Below are positions 46,745-56,408 of a stretch of 64,000 bases of DNA, one piece after another. The translations under genes were made by a program, and so were the position numbers. The notes under the pieces were generated by a model that was given only the letters and a program-made list of their open reading frames with translations, ran no database searches and had not been told where the DNA came from. Every line of letters begins with the position of its first letter. Position 1 is the stretch's first letter. This DNA is from Halobacillus mangrovi (GTDB taxonomy: Bacteria; Bacillota; Bacilli; Bacillales; Halobacillaceae), in assembly GCF_002097535.1 (NCBI RefSeq), contig NZ_CP020772.1:1674001-1738000 (forward strand), written 5' to 3'.

Positions 46745-47147
46745 CATAGTGGTCATCTTTTAATGGATGAATGATGAGCCTATTGACGGGATATTTCCAT
46801 TCAATCGAAGCGTAGGGGTAACGAATCAGAATCTCCTGTTCAAGAAAATAGAGATCCTCTCTTGTAAGTCCTTGCAGCTTTTCAGGCGTGTGGGCGCTTA
46901 CGTTGATGTTTACAACTTCAAAGGAATGATCGGTAGTCCCTAAGTATTTTTCGCCTTCGAATACTAGTCCTTTATAGGTCATGAGAAAATTCTGCTTTGT
47001 ATTTTCCTTGTTGTCATGAAAATAAAATTCTTTTTTATCCCGGGCAAGGTCAAGTTTCCTTCTGGGATTGATGATGAATTTGTAAGCTGTATATAAGATA
47101 AAAGCTATCGCGATTAACAATAATAAGCGAAACAAAATGATTATCAT
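46740..47147 (-). CDS. ysdB: Sigma-W regulon protein YsdB
   Basis: 135 residues. One N-terminal helix (about 3–22, IILFRLLLLIAIAFILYTAY), then basic PRRKLDLARDKKEF and a soluble domain with FLMTYKGLVFEGEKYLGTTD and FLEQEILIRYPYASIEWKYP, as in B. subtilis YsdB. Function unknown. The ATG at 47147 has GGGAG 8 nt upstream; the ATG at 47165 lies on that site. An ECF promoter is in front, as known for B. subtilis ysdB. Confidence 0.9.
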   Translation of the reverse strand: MIIILFRLLLLIAIAFILYTAYKFIINPRRKLDLARDKKEFYFHDNKENTKQNFLMTYKGLVFEGEKYLGTTDHSFEVVNINVSAHTPEKLQGLTREDLYFLEQEILIRYPYASIEWKYPVNRLIIHPLKDDHYD

Positions 47148-47183
47148 AGGATCGTCTCCCTGCATATGGGTTGATAGTTTACA

Positions 47184-47210
47184 TACGTGTGAGAGTGTCT
47201 TTACGTTTCA
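47184..47210 (-). promoter_or_regulatory. ECF (sigma-W-like) promoter of ysdB
   Basis: Minus strand TGAAAC (47210–47205), 17 nt, CGTA (47187–47184). The spacer equals that of the PspA and hflKC promoters. B. subtilis ysdB is a sigma-W target, which supports all three calls. Confidence 0.78.
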
Positions 47211-47257
47211 AAAAATGATACATTTATGATGAAAAATTTATTAAAGGAGACATTACT

Positions 47258-47740
47258 GTGAATTGGGAAAAGCTTTATCAAATGCAAAAAACGCTAGATC
47301 AATACATTGAGGAAAATCACCAATTAGCGGATATAAACGTTGTCGACGAAAAAATTCTGGCCCTGCTTGTTGAACTAGGAGAGCTTGCTAATGAAACGCG
47401 CTGCTTTAAATTCTGGAGTACAAAACCAGCTAGTGAAAAACAAGTGATCCTTGAAGAATATGTAGATGGTCTGCATTTCTTACTTTCATTGGGGCTTGAT
47501 CTTGGTTATCGTTATTCTCCGCAGACTGTTCATCCCTACAATACAAAAACTGATGCTTTTCTCAAAGTGTACAGTCACATTGAACAACTTCGGAATGAAA
47601 CAAATGAAACAACCTATTCAAATGCTTTCCATAGCTACTTACAATTAGGAGAAACGCTGGGTCTTAAGGAAGAAGAACTGATGGACGCTTATCACTCCAA
47701 AAATATCGTGAATTATGAACGACAGGACCAGGGGTATTAA
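47258..47740 (+). CDS. Dimeric dUTPase (all-alpha NTP pyrophosphatase)
   Basis: 160 residues, all-helical. Metal-binding pattern of the MazG/dUTPase superfamily: LLVELGELANETRCFKFW (ExxE) and ILEEYVDGLHFLLSLGLDLG (EExxD), with further acidic residues at DAYHSKNIVN. Likely role: hydrolysing dUTP to dUMP and pyrophosphate. GTG start with AAAGGAGA 7–8 nt upstream. Confidence 0.86.
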   Translation: MNWEKLYQMQKTLDQYIEENHQLADINVVDEKILALLVELGELANETRCFKFWSTKPASEKQVILEEYVDGLHFLLSLGLDLGYRYSPQTVHPYNTKTDAFLKVYSHIEQLRNETNETTYSNAFHSYLQLGETLGLKEEELMDAYHSKNIVNYERQDQGY

Positions 47741-47753
47741 TCGATCCCTATCT

Positions 47754-47782
47754 TTGTGAAATCGCTTCAAAAGTTATATAAT
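47754..47782 (+). promoter_or_regulatory. Sigma-A promoter of ysdC
   Basis: TTGTGA (47754–47759), 17 bp, TATAAT (47777–47782). Confidence 0.7.
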
Positions 47783-47816
47783 AGCAGGTGGAGATAAAAA
47801 GGAGGAAATGATACAT

Positions 47817-48902
47817 ATGGCAAAAAAAGATGAAACTCTGATGATGTTGAAAGATCTAACAGACGCTAAAGGCGTACCAGGTAATGAAAAAGAAGCAAGA
47901 GAAGTCATGAAGCAGTACATTTCACCTTATGCGGAGGAAGTATTTACTGATAATCTTGGCAGTTTGATCGCTAAGAAAACAGGAAACAAAAAAGGACCGA
48001 GCATTATGGTTGCCGGTCACCTGGATGAAGTTGGTTTTATGGTAACGCGCATTGACGATCACGGCTATCTATACTTCCAACCGGTTGGTGGATGGTGGAG
48101 TCAGGTTATGCTTGCCCAGCGAGTGACGATCATGACTCGAAATGGTGATTTAACAGGAATCATTGGTTCGAAGCCGCCTCATATCCTCCCGCCTGACCAG
48201 CGTAAGAAAGCAGTGGAAATTAAAGACATGTTTATTGATATCGGTGCTTCCAGCAGAGAAGAAGCAGAAGAATTCGGGGTTAAACCAGGGGATTCTGTCG
48301 TGCCGTATTTTGAGTTCACACAAATGAAAAACGAGAAAATGCTTCTTGCTAAAGCATGGGATAACCGCATTGGTTGTGCGATTGCTATTGAAGTGCTGAA
48401 ACGCTTGAAAGGTGAAAAACACCCGAACATCGTTTATGGCGTAGGAACAGTTCAGGAGGAAGTTGGTCTTCGTGGAGCACGTACTTCTGCTAATTTAATT
48501 AACCCAGATATCGCCTTTGGCGTAGATGTCGGAATTGCTGGCGACACTCCAGGTGTGTCAGACAAAGATGCTTCAAGCAAAATGGGTAAAGGTCCGCAGA
48601 TTATTCTTTATGACGCGTCTATGGTCTCTCATAAAGGGCTGCGTGATTTTGTAACGGATACAGCAGATGAAAATGACATTCCGTATCAATTCGATTCCCT
48701 TGCTGGAGGCGGTACGGATTCAGGTTCTATTCACTTGAGTCATGATGGTGTACCAGCATTGTCCATTACGATTGCCACACGTTATATCCACTCTCATGCA
48801 GCAATGCTTCATCGTGATGATTTCGAAAATGCAGTCAACCTGATTGTAGAATGCATCAAAGGACTTGACGCAGATAAAGTGCAACAAATTACTTTCAACT
48901 AA
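47817..48902 (+). CDS. ysdC: M42 family metallo-aminopeptidase YsdC
   Basis: 361 residues. Metal ligands are visible in [12 protein letters not shown] (His, Asp), [14 protein letters not shown] (bridging Asp), [11 protein letters not shown] (catalytic Glu pair), [11 protein letters not shown] (Asp) and [16 protein letters not shown] (His). M42 enzymes form dodecamers that trim peptides or deblock glutamyl/aspartyl ends. The ATG at 47817 ([19 protein letters not shown]) matches the family; GGAGG is 11 nt away, and ATG 47808 is too close to it. Confidence 0.92.
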   Translation: MAKKDETLMMLKDLTDAKGVPGNEKEAREVMKQYISPYAEEVFTDNLGSLIAKKTGNKKGPSIMVAGHLDEVGFMVTRIDDHGYLYFQPVGGWWSQVMLAQRVTIMTRNGDLTGIIGSKPPHILPPDQRKKAVEIKDMFIDIGASSREEAEEFGVKPGDSVVPYFEFTQMKNEKMLLAKAWDNRIGCAIAIEVLKRLKGEKHPNIVYGVGTVQEEVGLRGARTSANLINPDIAFGVDVGIAGDTPGVSDKDASSKMGKGPQIILYDASMVSHKGLRDFVTDTADENDIPYQFDSLAGGGTDSGSIHLSHDGVPALSITIATRYIHSHAAMLHRDDFENAVNLIVECIKGLDADKVQQITFN

Positions 48903-48912
48903 TAAAAAGTAC

Positions 48913-48950
48913 AAAAGCCAGCTCGCATTAAACTGCGGGTTGGCTTTTTT
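48913..48950 (+). terminator. Terminator of ysdC
   Basis: 14-bp stem with two wobble pairs (48914–48927 / 48934–48947) followed by T-run. Confidence 0.88.
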
Positions 48951-48961
48951 ATTGTCTTTAG

Positions 48962-49150
48962 GTGTGAATCTACATCCAGTCCTAGTGCCTAGCCCACGAA
49001 GTCATAGTGTATTGACTTTGTTACTATAAAAAATCATCCACACCATCGCTTATCTTATGCCTGTCGGGGGCCCTCAGGACAGGGTTCAGTTCAACTTTGG
49101 CACAGGACGTACCGAACTTAGTTCAACATTCATTGAAAGGACTAAATCCG
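48962..49150. repeat. Intergenic repeat, family B copy 1
   Basis: Shares with 56221–56380 the opening GTGTGA, the core TTGGCACAnGAnGTnCCGA (here 49097–49115), CAACATTC-ATTGA and a closing ACTCGTGCTTTGTT-like segment. No gene within. Confidence 0.6.
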
Positions 49151-49170
49151 GCACTCGTGCTTTGTTGCAA

Positions 49171-49389
49171 TTAAGCTTTCTGTTGTTTTAGGCTTTGCTC
49201 AAGAGTGTTTAAGATCTCTTGATGTTCTTGCTCATCAGAATTCTCCCAAAGTAATTCGAAAAATACTCCTAATCCAGGAAGCATTTTTTCTTCACCTTTT
49301 TGCAAGGCATCATCAATTGTAGCTTCTAATTGCTGAGCATTATGACCGCTTACGTTGGAAAGAATCGCGTTTCTAAGGTTTAAATTCAT
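49171..49389 (-). CDS. sspI: Small acid-soluble spore protein I
   Basis: 72 residues. [21 protein letters not shown] and [23 protein letters not shown] are the SspI hallmarks (B. subtilis SspI has 71 residues). It is made in the forespore and is packed in the spore core. AAAGGAGGAC precedes the ATG by about 7–8 nt. I could not place a sigma-G promoter. Divergent from the rRNA methyltransferase gene. Confidence 0.93.
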   Translation of the reverse strand: MNLNLRNAILSNVSGHNAQQLEATIDDALQKGEEKMLPGLGVFFELLWENSDEQEHQEILNTLEQSLKQQKA

Positions 49390-49507
49390 TTCAGATGTCC
49401 TCCTTTACATTTAGGTCAACTCATAAAATTTTCACACTTAGTTTGACCCAAGGGCAGAAAGCTATGTATGATAAGTGAGAAATCAACCAAACAGAAGAGG
49501 GAAGAGT

Positions 49508-50242
49508 ATGTTAACTTCATTACAAAATCAAAAAGTAAAAGAATGGAAAAAATTACATAAAAGAAAACATCGAAACCTTAATCGCTGCTTTTTAGTTGAA
49601 GGGCATCATTTAGTCGAAGAAGTCATCAAAAGCAATTGGGGTATTCAGGAGTTCATCATTCAAGAAGGCGTTGAATTCCCATTGCCAGATGGAATACCAA
49701 CGACAGAAGTAAGCAGGCAAGTCTTTGCCGCAATCTCAGAAACAGAAACTCCACAAGGCATCGCGGCGGTAGTAGAACAAAAACAATTTACATTCACTCC
49801 CGCGCCTTTAACGTTGATGATTGATGCTGTCCAGGATCCAGGTAATCTGGGTACATTGATTCGGACAGCCGATGCCGCTGGTTTTGATCAGATTATTCTT
49901 GGTGAAGGAACCGTTGATCCATATAATGATAAAGTGATACGGGCAACACAAGGATCTTTATTCCATACACCGTTTGTTCAAGAAGACCTTGCAGCCTTTA
50001 TTTCTGAGTTAAAAAACGAAGGAGTCGAGGTATGGGCTTCCACCTTAGATGAGTCTGTGCCATTCAAACAACTGGACCCGCCCGAAAAAGTAGCCCTTAT
50101 CGTGGGAAATGAAGGACATGGAATCCAAGAGAAGCTGACCGCTTTAGCAGATAGGCGGGTACACATCCCGATTTACGGTCAGGCTGAGTCCTTGAACGTT
50201 GCCATTGCAGCAGCTGTCCTGATGTATCACATGAAAGGATAG
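49508..50242 (+). CDS. ysgA: TrmH/SpoU family RNA 2'-O-methyltransferase
   Basis: 244 residues. N-terminal substrate-binding part (1–90, with RCFLVEGHHLVEEV) and a SPOUT knot domain with motif 1 IDAVQDPGNLGTLIRTADAAGF-like (Asn and Arg), motif 2 LIVGNEGHGI and motif 3 IPIYGQAESLNVAIAAAVLMY-like. Probably methylates a 23S rRNA ribose. The ATG at 49508 has GAGGG 6 nt upstream. Just before pheST, as in B. subtilis. Confidence 0.92.
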   Translation: MLTSLQNQKVKEWKKLHKRKHRNLNRCFLVEGHHLVEEVIKSNWGIQEFIIQEGVEFPLPDGIPTTEVSRQVFAAISETETPQGIAAVVEQKQFTFTPAPLTLMIDAVQDPGNLGTLIRTADAAGFDQIILGEGTVDPYNDKVIRATQGSLFHTPFVQEDLAAFISELKNEGVEVWASTLDESVPFKQLDPPEKVALIVGNEGHGIQEKLTALADRRVHIPIYGQAESLNVAIAAAVLMYHMKG

Positions 50243-50262
50243 GGTTGCATTATCCTTTTTCT
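50234..50262 (+). terminator. Terminator of the rRNA methyltransferase gene
   Basis: 8-bp perfect stem AAAGGATA / TATCCTTT (50234–50241 / 50251–50258) with T-run. Its loop contains the -35 box of the next promoter. Confidence 0.8.
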
Positions 50263-50273
50263 TTCTCTATAAT
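50245..50273 (+). promoter_or_regulatory. Sigma-A promoter of pheST
   Basis: TTGCAT (50245–50250), 17 bp, TATAAT (50268–50273), nested in the preceding terminator. Confidence 0.75.
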
Positions 50274-50280
50274 TTAAAAA

Positions 50281-50543
50281 TAGTGATGAAAACTTTTATA
50301 CATGAAAAAGCTTGGATAGAGCTAAGTAGATAATTGTAAATCGATTAAGGGAAGAAGCATCTTGGACTGGAAGTGCTTCTATCGTGGCAGTTATTGAATA
50401 TTCACTCTGGAGCTGATCACATCTGTGATCCGGATTTATTTCCGTTATTGAACTGAAGTGGGCATACGAAGGTATGTCAACAAGGGTGGTACCGCGAAAC
50501 GACCAGACTAGTCTCGTCCCTTTTTAGGGATGGGGCTTTTTTT
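50281..50543 (+). promoter_or_regulatory. T-box riboswitch of pheST
   Basis: Perfect T-box AGGGTGGTACCGCG (50483–50496). Stem I base pairs AGCT/AGCT and AGAG/CTCT; opposite the AGTA motif (50325–50328) the specifier is TTC (Phe) at 50401–50403, followed by A. Terminator 50510–50521 / 50526–50537 plus T-run. Confidence 0.94.
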
Positions 50544-50572
50544 TATTTTCAATTAAAAGGAGGAGTCTTTCC

Positions 50573-51607
50573 ATGAAGGAACGTTTAGAGCAGCTGAAAC
50601 AAGAAGCGCTGCAAAAAGTGGAGCAGGCGAATAATGTGCAAGGCTTAAAAGATGTTCGCGTTGAATATCTAGGAAAAAAAGGGCCGATTACAGAAGTATT
50701 GAAAGGAATGGGCAAGTTATCCAAGGAAGAACGCCCGGTTATCGGCCAACTGGCAAATGAAGTCAGGGAGCAAGTTGCTGAAGCGATTGAATCCAAGCAG
50801 ACACGTTTGGAGGATGAAGCGCTAGAGAAGCAATTGGAAGAAGAGAGTGTCGATGTAACGCTTCCGGGGCGTCCTGTTCAAGTTGGAGGTCCACACCTTT
50901 TGACAAGCATTGTGGAGGAAATTGAAGATCTTTTCATCGGAATGGGCTTTGAAATCAAAGAAGGCCCGGAAGTTGAAACAGATTACTACAACTTTGAAGC
51001 GCTGAACCTCCCGAAAGGCCACCCAGCGCGTGATATGCAAGACTCTTTTTATATCACAGAAGAACTTCTTCTGCGTACCCATACATCACCCGTTCAGGCT
51101 AGAACGATGAATGCTAAAAATGGAAGCGAGCCCGTAAAAATGATTTGCCCTGGGAAAGTATATCGCAGAGACACCGATGATGCGACACACTCTCACCAGT
51201 TTACTCAAATCGAGGGCTTATTGGTTGATAAACATGTGCGAATGAGTGATTTAAAAGGGGTTCTGAATGCTTTTGCTAAGCAAATGTTTGGAGAAGAAAG
51301 GAAAATCCGTCTTCGCCCAAGTTTCTTCCCATTCACGGAACCTTCCGTAGAAATGGATATTTCCTGTAAAGTCTGCGGCGGAGAAGGCTGCTCGGTTTGT
51401 AAAGGTACAGGCTGGATTGAAATTCTAGGCGCAGGTATGGTGCACCCGAACGTATTGGAAATGGCCGGCTATGATCCGAAAGAATATTCGGGCTTTGCCT
51501 TCGGAATGGGACCAGAGCGTATTGCAATGCTGAAGTATGGTGTAGATGATATTCGTAACTTCTACACAAACGATATCCGATTCTTAGAGCAGTATCATAA
51601 GGCGTAA
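50573..51607 (+). CDS. pheS: Phenylalanyl-tRNA synthetase alpha subunit
   Basis: 344 residues. N-terminal coiled coil (1–85), class II catalytic core with [12 protein letters not shown] (motif 1 region), TSPVQARTM and [12 protein letters not shown], a [14 protein letters not shown] zinc-like cysteine cluster, and motif 3 [17 protein letters not shown]. It forms alpha2-beta2 with PheT and attaches Phe to tRNA. AAAAGGAGGAG precedes the ATG by 9 nt or so. T-box controlled. Confidence 0.97.
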   Translation: MKERLEQLKQEALQKVEQANNVQGLKDVRVEYLGKKGPITEVLKGMGKLSKEERPVIGQLANEVREQVAEAIESKQTRLEDEALEKQLEEESVDVTLPGRPVQVGGPHLLTSIVEEIEDLFIGMGFEIKEGPEVETDYYNFEALNLPKGHPARDMQDSFYITEELLLRTHTSPVQARTMNAKNGSEPVKMICPGKVYRRDTDDATHSHQFTQIEGLLVDKHVRMSDLKGVLNAFAKQMFGEERKIRLRPSFFPFTEPSVEMDISCKVCGGEGCSVCKGTGWIEILGAGMVHPNVLEMAGYDPKEYSGFAFGMGPERIAMLKYGVDDIRNFYTNDIRFLEQYHKA

Positions 51608-51623
51608 AGGAGGATAAAAACCT

Positions 51624-54050
51624 ATGCTCGTATCTTTAAATTGGTTGCAACAATATATTGACGTAAGCGAATATACACCCGAAGAGTTAGCAGAAATCAT
51701 TACAAAAACAGGAATTGAAGTAGAAAGCGTTGAACCGGTTGCTGAAAAAGTAACTGGAGTTGTTGTGGGTGATGTGAAATCATGTGAACAACACCCAAAT
51801 GCAGATAAATTATCTCTTTGCCAAGTAGATGTAGGAGAAGAAACATTACAGATCGTATGTGGAGCACCGAACATTGCTGAGGGACAAAAAGTTGCCGTAG
51901 CTACACCAGGGGCTGTCCTTCCGGGTAACTTCAAAATCAAGAAAACGAAACTGCGCGGAGAAGAATCGAATGGAATGATCTGCTCGCTTCAAGAACTTGG
52001 AGTAGATGAAAAAGATGTGCCGAAAGAATATGCAGACGGCATCTACGTTTTCCCTGAAGAAGTTGAAACAGGATCAGATGCCATATCTCTTCTTAACTTA
52101 GATGACATCATCATTGAGCTTGGTCTTACACCAAACCGTGCGGACGCAATGAGTATGGCAGGTGTCGCTTATGAAGTAGCGGCAGCCATTGATGGTAAAT
52201 ATGAGTTAGCCGAAGAAAATGTTCCTACAGCAGATGAAAAAGCCGAGAACGCGATATCTGTGGAAGTTGAGGATCCTGAAGCTAACCCTTATTACGGAGC
52301 TTTTGTAATAAAAGGCATTGAAGTCGGTCCATCACCACTTTGGATGCAGAATCGTCTCACAGCTGCAGGCATTCGACCAATCAATAATGTTGTTGATATT
52401 ACCAACTATGTGCTCATGGAATATGGACAGCCGCTGCATGCTTTTGACTATGACCGATTTGGTAGCAATAAAGTTGTAACCCGACGTGCCAAAGACGGAG
52501 AAACAATTAAAACTTTAGATGACCAGGAGCGGACACTAACTTCAGAGCATTTAGTGATTACGAATGGTGAAAAGCCTCATGCCATTGCTGGTGTCATGGG
52601 GGGAGCAGAATCTGAAGTTCAGGATGATACGAAAAACATTATTCTTGAGGCAGCCTATTTCAACCCTGCTGTTGTACGTCAATCCTCCAAAGATCATGGC
52701 TTGCGAAGTGAATCAAGTACTCGCTTTGAAAAAGGCATCGATCCTAACCGAGTGGAACGTGCTGGAAAGCGTGCCAGTGAATTGCTTGCCAAGTATGCAA
52801 ATGGCACCGTGTTAGAAGGTGTTGTAAGCTTCGATAAATTGAACCGTTCAGAAAAACAAGTAACGATTGAAACGGGCGTCATCAACGATCGCTTAGGAAC
52901 AGATATTTCTAACGAAGAAATTAAAGATATTTTACGACGTCTCCAGTTTTCCTACGAAGAAAATGGTGGGGAGTTCACGGTAAGCGTTCCGACACGCCGC
53001 GGAGATATCGAACTTTTTGAAGATATGCTTGAAGAAGTTGCCCGCATCTACGGCTACGATAATCTTCCGTTCACACTGCCTGGAGGAGCCTCTCAAGCAG
53101 GAGGATTATCATTAAACCAGCAATTGAAGCGTAAAATGAAAGCTTATTTTCAAGGCGCAGGACTGAATGAGACGATCACTTACTCTCTAACCCACGAATC
53201 AAAAGCATCCATGCTCGTCAGTCCAGAAATTGAGCGTCAAGCAAAAACCCCAGTAGGGCTGGCTATGCCGATGAGTGAAGATCACAGCCACCTTCGTCTA
53301 AGCTTACTACCGGAGTTGCTGACATCTCTTTCTTACAATGTGGCTCGCAAACAAACGGATCTTTCTTATTATGAAGTAGGCACGGTCTTTGTCAGTCAAG
53401 AAGATGAGGTGACCACTCAACCTAGGGAAATTCTGCGCGCTTCCGGAGCTCTAACAGGAACATGGCTTGCTCATTTGTGGCAGCAAGAGAAGAAAAACGT
53501 TGATTTCTTTGTGGTTAAAGGGATTGTAGAAGGGTTGAGCGATCAGCTTGATATTTCCTTCACTTACGAGAAAGCAAAGCTTCCACAAATGCATCCAGGT
53601 AGAACAGCCATTGTTAAAGCCGGAGGAAAAGAAATCGGTTTTATTGGCCAAGTGCATCCGAAGCTTCAAAAAGGATTAGGTCTGAAAGAAACCTATGTAT
53701 TTGATTTGAATGCGGAAGAATTGTTCAGCCAATATACTAAGGAAGAGGCCTTCCAGGCGATCCCGCGTTTCCCTTCTGTTTCGCGTGATGTCGCGCTTGT
53801 TGTAGACGAATCCATTTCAGCGGGGGCTATTGCTTCTACGATTTCTGAGGCTGGTGCACCACTAGTCAAAGATGTTCAAGTCTTTGATGTTTATCAAGGT
53901 GAACATTTGCCAGAAGGTAAAAAGTCTCTTGCCTTCAACCTTCTATATCTAGATCCGCAACGTACGTTAAAGGATGAAGAAGTAGAAGAGGCGCATGATA
54001 AAATTCTAACTGCCGTTAAGGATCAGCATGAAGCTGAACTTCGCGGATAA
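51624..54050 (+). CDS. pheT: Phenylalanyl-tRNA synthetase beta subunit
   Basis: 808 residues. The tRNA-binding EMAP-like domain (about 40–150) starts VVGDVKSCEQHPNADKLSLCQV; then B3/B4 editing domain (210–385), B5, and a C-terminal anticodon-binding domain (FPSVSRDVALVVDESI to the end). The B3/B4 region removes mischarged Tyr. GGAGG lies about 10 nt before the ATG, 16 bp after pheS. Confidence 0.97.
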   Translation: MLVSLNWLQQYIDVSEYTPEELAEIITKTGIEVESVEPVAEKVTGVVVGDVKSCEQHPNADKLSLCQVDVGEETLQIVCGAPNIAEGQKVAVATPGAVLPGNFKIKKTKLRGEESNGMICSLQELGVDEKDVPKEYADGIYVFPEEVETGSDAISLLNLDDIIIELGLTPNRADAMSMAGVAYEVAAAIDGKYELAEENVPTADEKAENAISVEVEDPEANPYYGAFVIKGIEVGPSPLWMQNRLTAAGIRPINNVVDITNYVLMEYGQPLHAFDYDRFGSNKVVTRRAKDGETIKTLDDQERTLTSEHLVITNGEKPHAIAGVMGGAESEVQDDTKNIILEAAYFNPAVVRQSSKDHGLRSESSTRFEKGIDPNRVERAGKRASELLAKYANGTVLEGVVSFDKLNRSEKQVTIETGVINDRLGTDISNEEIKDILRRLQFSYEENGGEFTVSVPTRRGDIELFEDMLEEVARIYGYDNLPFTLPGGASQAGGLSLNQQLKRKMKAYFQGAGLNETITYSLTHESKASMLVSPEIERQAKTPVGLAMPMSEDHSHLRLSLLPELLTSLSYNVARKQTDLSYYEVGTVFVSQEDEVTTQPREILRASGALTGTWLAHLWQQEKKNVDFFVVKGIVEGLSDQLDISFTYEKAKLPQMHPGRTAIVKAGGKEIGFIGQVHPKLQKGLGLKETYVFDLNAEELFSQYTKEEAFQAIPRFPSVSRDVALVVDESISAGAIASTISEAGAPLVKDVQVFDVYQGEHLPEGKKSLAFNLLYLDPQRTLKDEEVEEAHDKILTAVKDQHEAELRG

Positions 54051-54055
54051 ATAAA

Positions 54056-54093
54056 AAGGATGCTCCGAATTTAATCGGAGCATCCTTTTTTAT
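54056..54093 (+). terminator. Terminator of pheST
   Basis: Perfect stem AAGGATGCTCCGA / TCGGAGCATCCTT (54057–54069 / 54076–54088) with T-run. Confidence 0.93.
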
Positions 54094-54195
54094 TGATGAA
54101 ACAGTTATTTAAGTCCTCTTATGAGTTGTTTTAGAAATTTTAGAATACGAGCGAGATAGGGAAGCATAGGGCTGGGTTAAATAAATATCTCAAAT

Positions 54196-55128
54196 TCAAC
54201 GAACAAGAGCTTTAGCTTTTTTCGTATTTGCAAAATGAACCTTCGCAAGTTCTTCAAGCTTTTCTTCCCCGTAGGCTTTGATGATTTCAGCCGCAGCTTG
54301 ATCGACTTTCCCAGAGGCTCCTTTGGGAATAGGAAGCCCTGTATCAAATTCTATCTGGTTCATCGCTTTTACAAAAGCTGAGCGGGCGATAATTGAACCT
54401 GCAGCGACAGCAATGGAATAACTTTCTGCTTTCGTCATAAAGTAAACATTTTCTTGCAGCTTTAACTTTTCGCTTCTTAGGTGCTTCTCGTAAACCTCGG
54501 GTTGAGAGAATTGGTCAATTAAAATGCCGCCTGGCTTTTCGGGAGCGATTTTTTCTAGGAGACGGTCAAGGGCTTGATGGTGCAGAAGTGTTTTTATCTT
54601 CCCTTGAGACCACCCTTTCCTTTGCCATTGGTTATACTTTTTATTATTCAATCGTAATAGACTGTAAGGAATCTTTAATGCGACAATATCTTTTGCCAAC
54701 TCCGTTATTTGGGCATCCGAAAGGTTTTTAGAGTCTCTTACCCCGAGAGACTTCAGTACGGGGATTTGATCTTCCGTAACGTAAGCGGCTGCTACAGTGA
54801 TCGGGCCGAAATAATCGCCGGTGCCCGCCTCATCAGAGCCAATATGGGAACGGGTGAATAAAGATGAATCCGGGTGAAAGGCATGGGTTTTCTTTGATTT
54901 TGCTTTTGGCTGAGATGTTGTTTGTTCTGCACTTCCCCAACGAGTCGCTTCTGCATCAGGGTTTTTACCTTGAAATAGAACTTTGCCGGACTTGTAGGCA
55001 GTAATCGTGCAGTTGCTCGTTTTGGCAGCAAAGACCGCGTTTTGCGGTGTAGCTTTCAACTGTTTATTGTAATAATCTTTCATTTGTTGGACTCTTGAAG
55101 GTGTTACTTTTAATACAACTTGTGGCAT
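54196..55128 (-). CDS. rnhC: Ribonuclease HIII
   Basis: 310 residues. N-terminal substrate-binding domain (1–75) typical of RNase HIII, then the catalytic fold with acidic residues in IGSDEAGTGDYFGPI, VRDSKNLSD and ILIDQFSQP and the segment KAESYSIAVAAGSIIAR. It cleaves RNA in RNA/DNA hybrids. AGAAAGGA precedes the ATG by 7 nt. Opposite in direction to its neighbours. Confidence 0.95.
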   Translation of the reverse strand: MPQVVLKVTPSRVQQMKDYYNKQLKATPQNAVFAAKTSNCTITAYKSGKVLFQGKNPDAEATRWGSAEQTTSQPKAKSKKTHAFHPDSSLFTRSHIGSDEAGTGDYFGPITVAAAYVTEDQIPVLKSLGVRDSKNLSDAQITELAKDIVALKIPYSLLRLNNKKYNQWQRKGWSQGKIKTLLHHQALDRLLEKIAPEKPGGILIDQFSQPEVYEKHLRSEKLKLQENVYFMTKAESYSIAVAAGSIIARSAFVKAMNQIEFDTGLPIPKGASGKVDQAAAEIIKAYGEEKLEELAKVHFANTKKAKALVR

Positions 55129-55312
55129 ATTGGTGTCCTTTCTATTAAAAAACTAAAATATATGTAGGTTTGATGAAGCGATCATTTTCTATCCAGTATA
55201 GCAAAGTCATGGAAAAAATAGAACATTTCCTAAAAACGTCCATATTGGTTTCCTAATTGAACTTCTTCGTGTTACTATTATGTTTAGGATTGAGAAACTA
55301 GGGGGTATGGAC

Positions 55313-55600
55313 GTGTCGCAATCAGACCAAGAGAAAAAAAGAATTACAGTGGAGATCAATAAACGTTCTTACACTATAGTTGGTCATGAAGAGCCCCATC
55401 ATATCCGTATGGTATCCAGCCTTGTTGATCAGAAAATGCGTGAAATCCATGAAACGAACCCAAGTCTGGATACAGCTAAGCTCGCTGTTTTGACCGCTGT
55501 GAACACAATGAATGAATATATAAAATTAAAAGAAGAATGCACGGAATTAATGAACTACATTGAAAAGAAAGAGGAAGAGGACGAAAAGAAAAATGATTGA
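55313..55600 (+). CDS. zapA: Cell division protein ZapA
   Basis: 95 residues. N-terminal beta-rich FtsZ-binding part (RITVEINKRSYTIVGHEEPHHI) and a long coiled coil (35–95, DQKMREIHETNPSLDTAKLAVLTAV-type). It bundles FtsZ filaments. GTG 55313 was chosen because AGGGGG lies 6 nt upstream; ATG 55307 is one base from it. It overlaps cvpA by 8 bp. Confidence 0.88.
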   Translation: MSQSDQEKKRITVEINKRSYTIVGHEEPHHIRMVSSLVDQKMREIHETNPSLDTAKLAVLTAVNTMNEYIKLKEECTELMNYIEKKEEEDEKKND

Positions 55601-56135
55601 TTTACTGTTGCTGCTTATTTTGATAATTGGAATATTTACCGGCCTGAGACGTGGATTCATCCTTCAATTGTTCCACTTAATCGGGTTTATAGTGGCTTTT
55701 GTCGTAGCCGTGATGTATTATGACGATCTATCTCCGAAATTGACGCTTTGGGTACCTTATCCCGAACTTCCGGAAGACTCTTCCTGGGCATTTTTTGCAG
55801 ACAGCTTGCCATTAGAGCAAGCCTTTTATAATGCAGTGGCCTTTGCCATCCTGTTCTTCGGAGTGAAAATCATCCTACATATCATCGCTTCTATGTTGGA
55901 CTTCGTAGCTGAATTGCCGATCTTGAACTCCTTAAACAAGATCTTAGGCGGTGCCCTTGGGTTTGTTGAAAACTACGTCATTTTGTTTGTGCTTTTATAT
56001 ATAGCTGCACTTGTTCCACTGGAAATGGTACAGAACGCATTGGATGGATCGATACTTGCTCAACTAATCATTGAACATACACCAATGTTTTCTGAGCAAT
56101 TGAAGACATTATGGATCGAACATGTAGCTGGCTAG
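55593..56135 (+). CDS. yshB: CvpA family membrane protein YshB
   Basis: 180 residues, four helices (about 1–17, 24–45, 80–100, 118–145) with the CvpA segments GLRRGFILQLFHLIGFIVAF-like and LNKILGGALGFVENYVILF. In E. coli CvpA is needed for colicin V production; its role in Bacillus is not known. The ATG at 55593 lies inside zapA, giving coupled translation; ribosome-binding site GAGGAAGAGG is rather distant. Confidence 0.88.
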   Translation: MIDLLLLLILIIGIFTGLRRGFILQLFHLIGFIVAFVVAVMYYDDLSPKLTLWVPYPELPEDSSWAFFADSLPLEQAFYNAVAFAILFFGVKIILHIIASMLDFVAELPILNSLNKILGGALGFVENYVILFVLLYIAALVPLEMVQNALDGSILAQLIIEHTPMFSEQLKTLWIEHVAG

Positions 56136-56220
56136 TGAGAAGTGTGGATAGTGAGATTTTGAGCCGCTATGATTTCGATCATGGCGGTATTTTTATTGGC
56201 TAAAAATGAAAGATCATATT

Positions 56221-56380
56221 TTTGAGGTGTGAGGTTTGCTTCCAGCCCCAATCCTAACCCTTCTGGGGCGTAGGTCTTAGTTTTGCCCCGCAGAACGAGA
56301 GTCAGCTCGATATTGGCACATGAGGTGCCGACTGAACATTCTATTGAGTGACCAAATCGCGCCCTTGCGCTTTCGTTCGG
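56221..56380. repeat. Intergenic repeat, family B copy 2
   Basis: Opens GTGTGA, has TTGGCACATGAGGTGCCGA at 56313–56331 (a GGCAC/GTGCC hairpin), GAACATTCTATTGAG and GCCCTTGCGCTTTCGTT, in the same order as the copy at 48962–49150. It ends 29 bp before polX. Confidence 0.62.
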
Positions 56381-56408
56381 GATGAATAAGAATGAGGAGT
56401 CGATAAAG

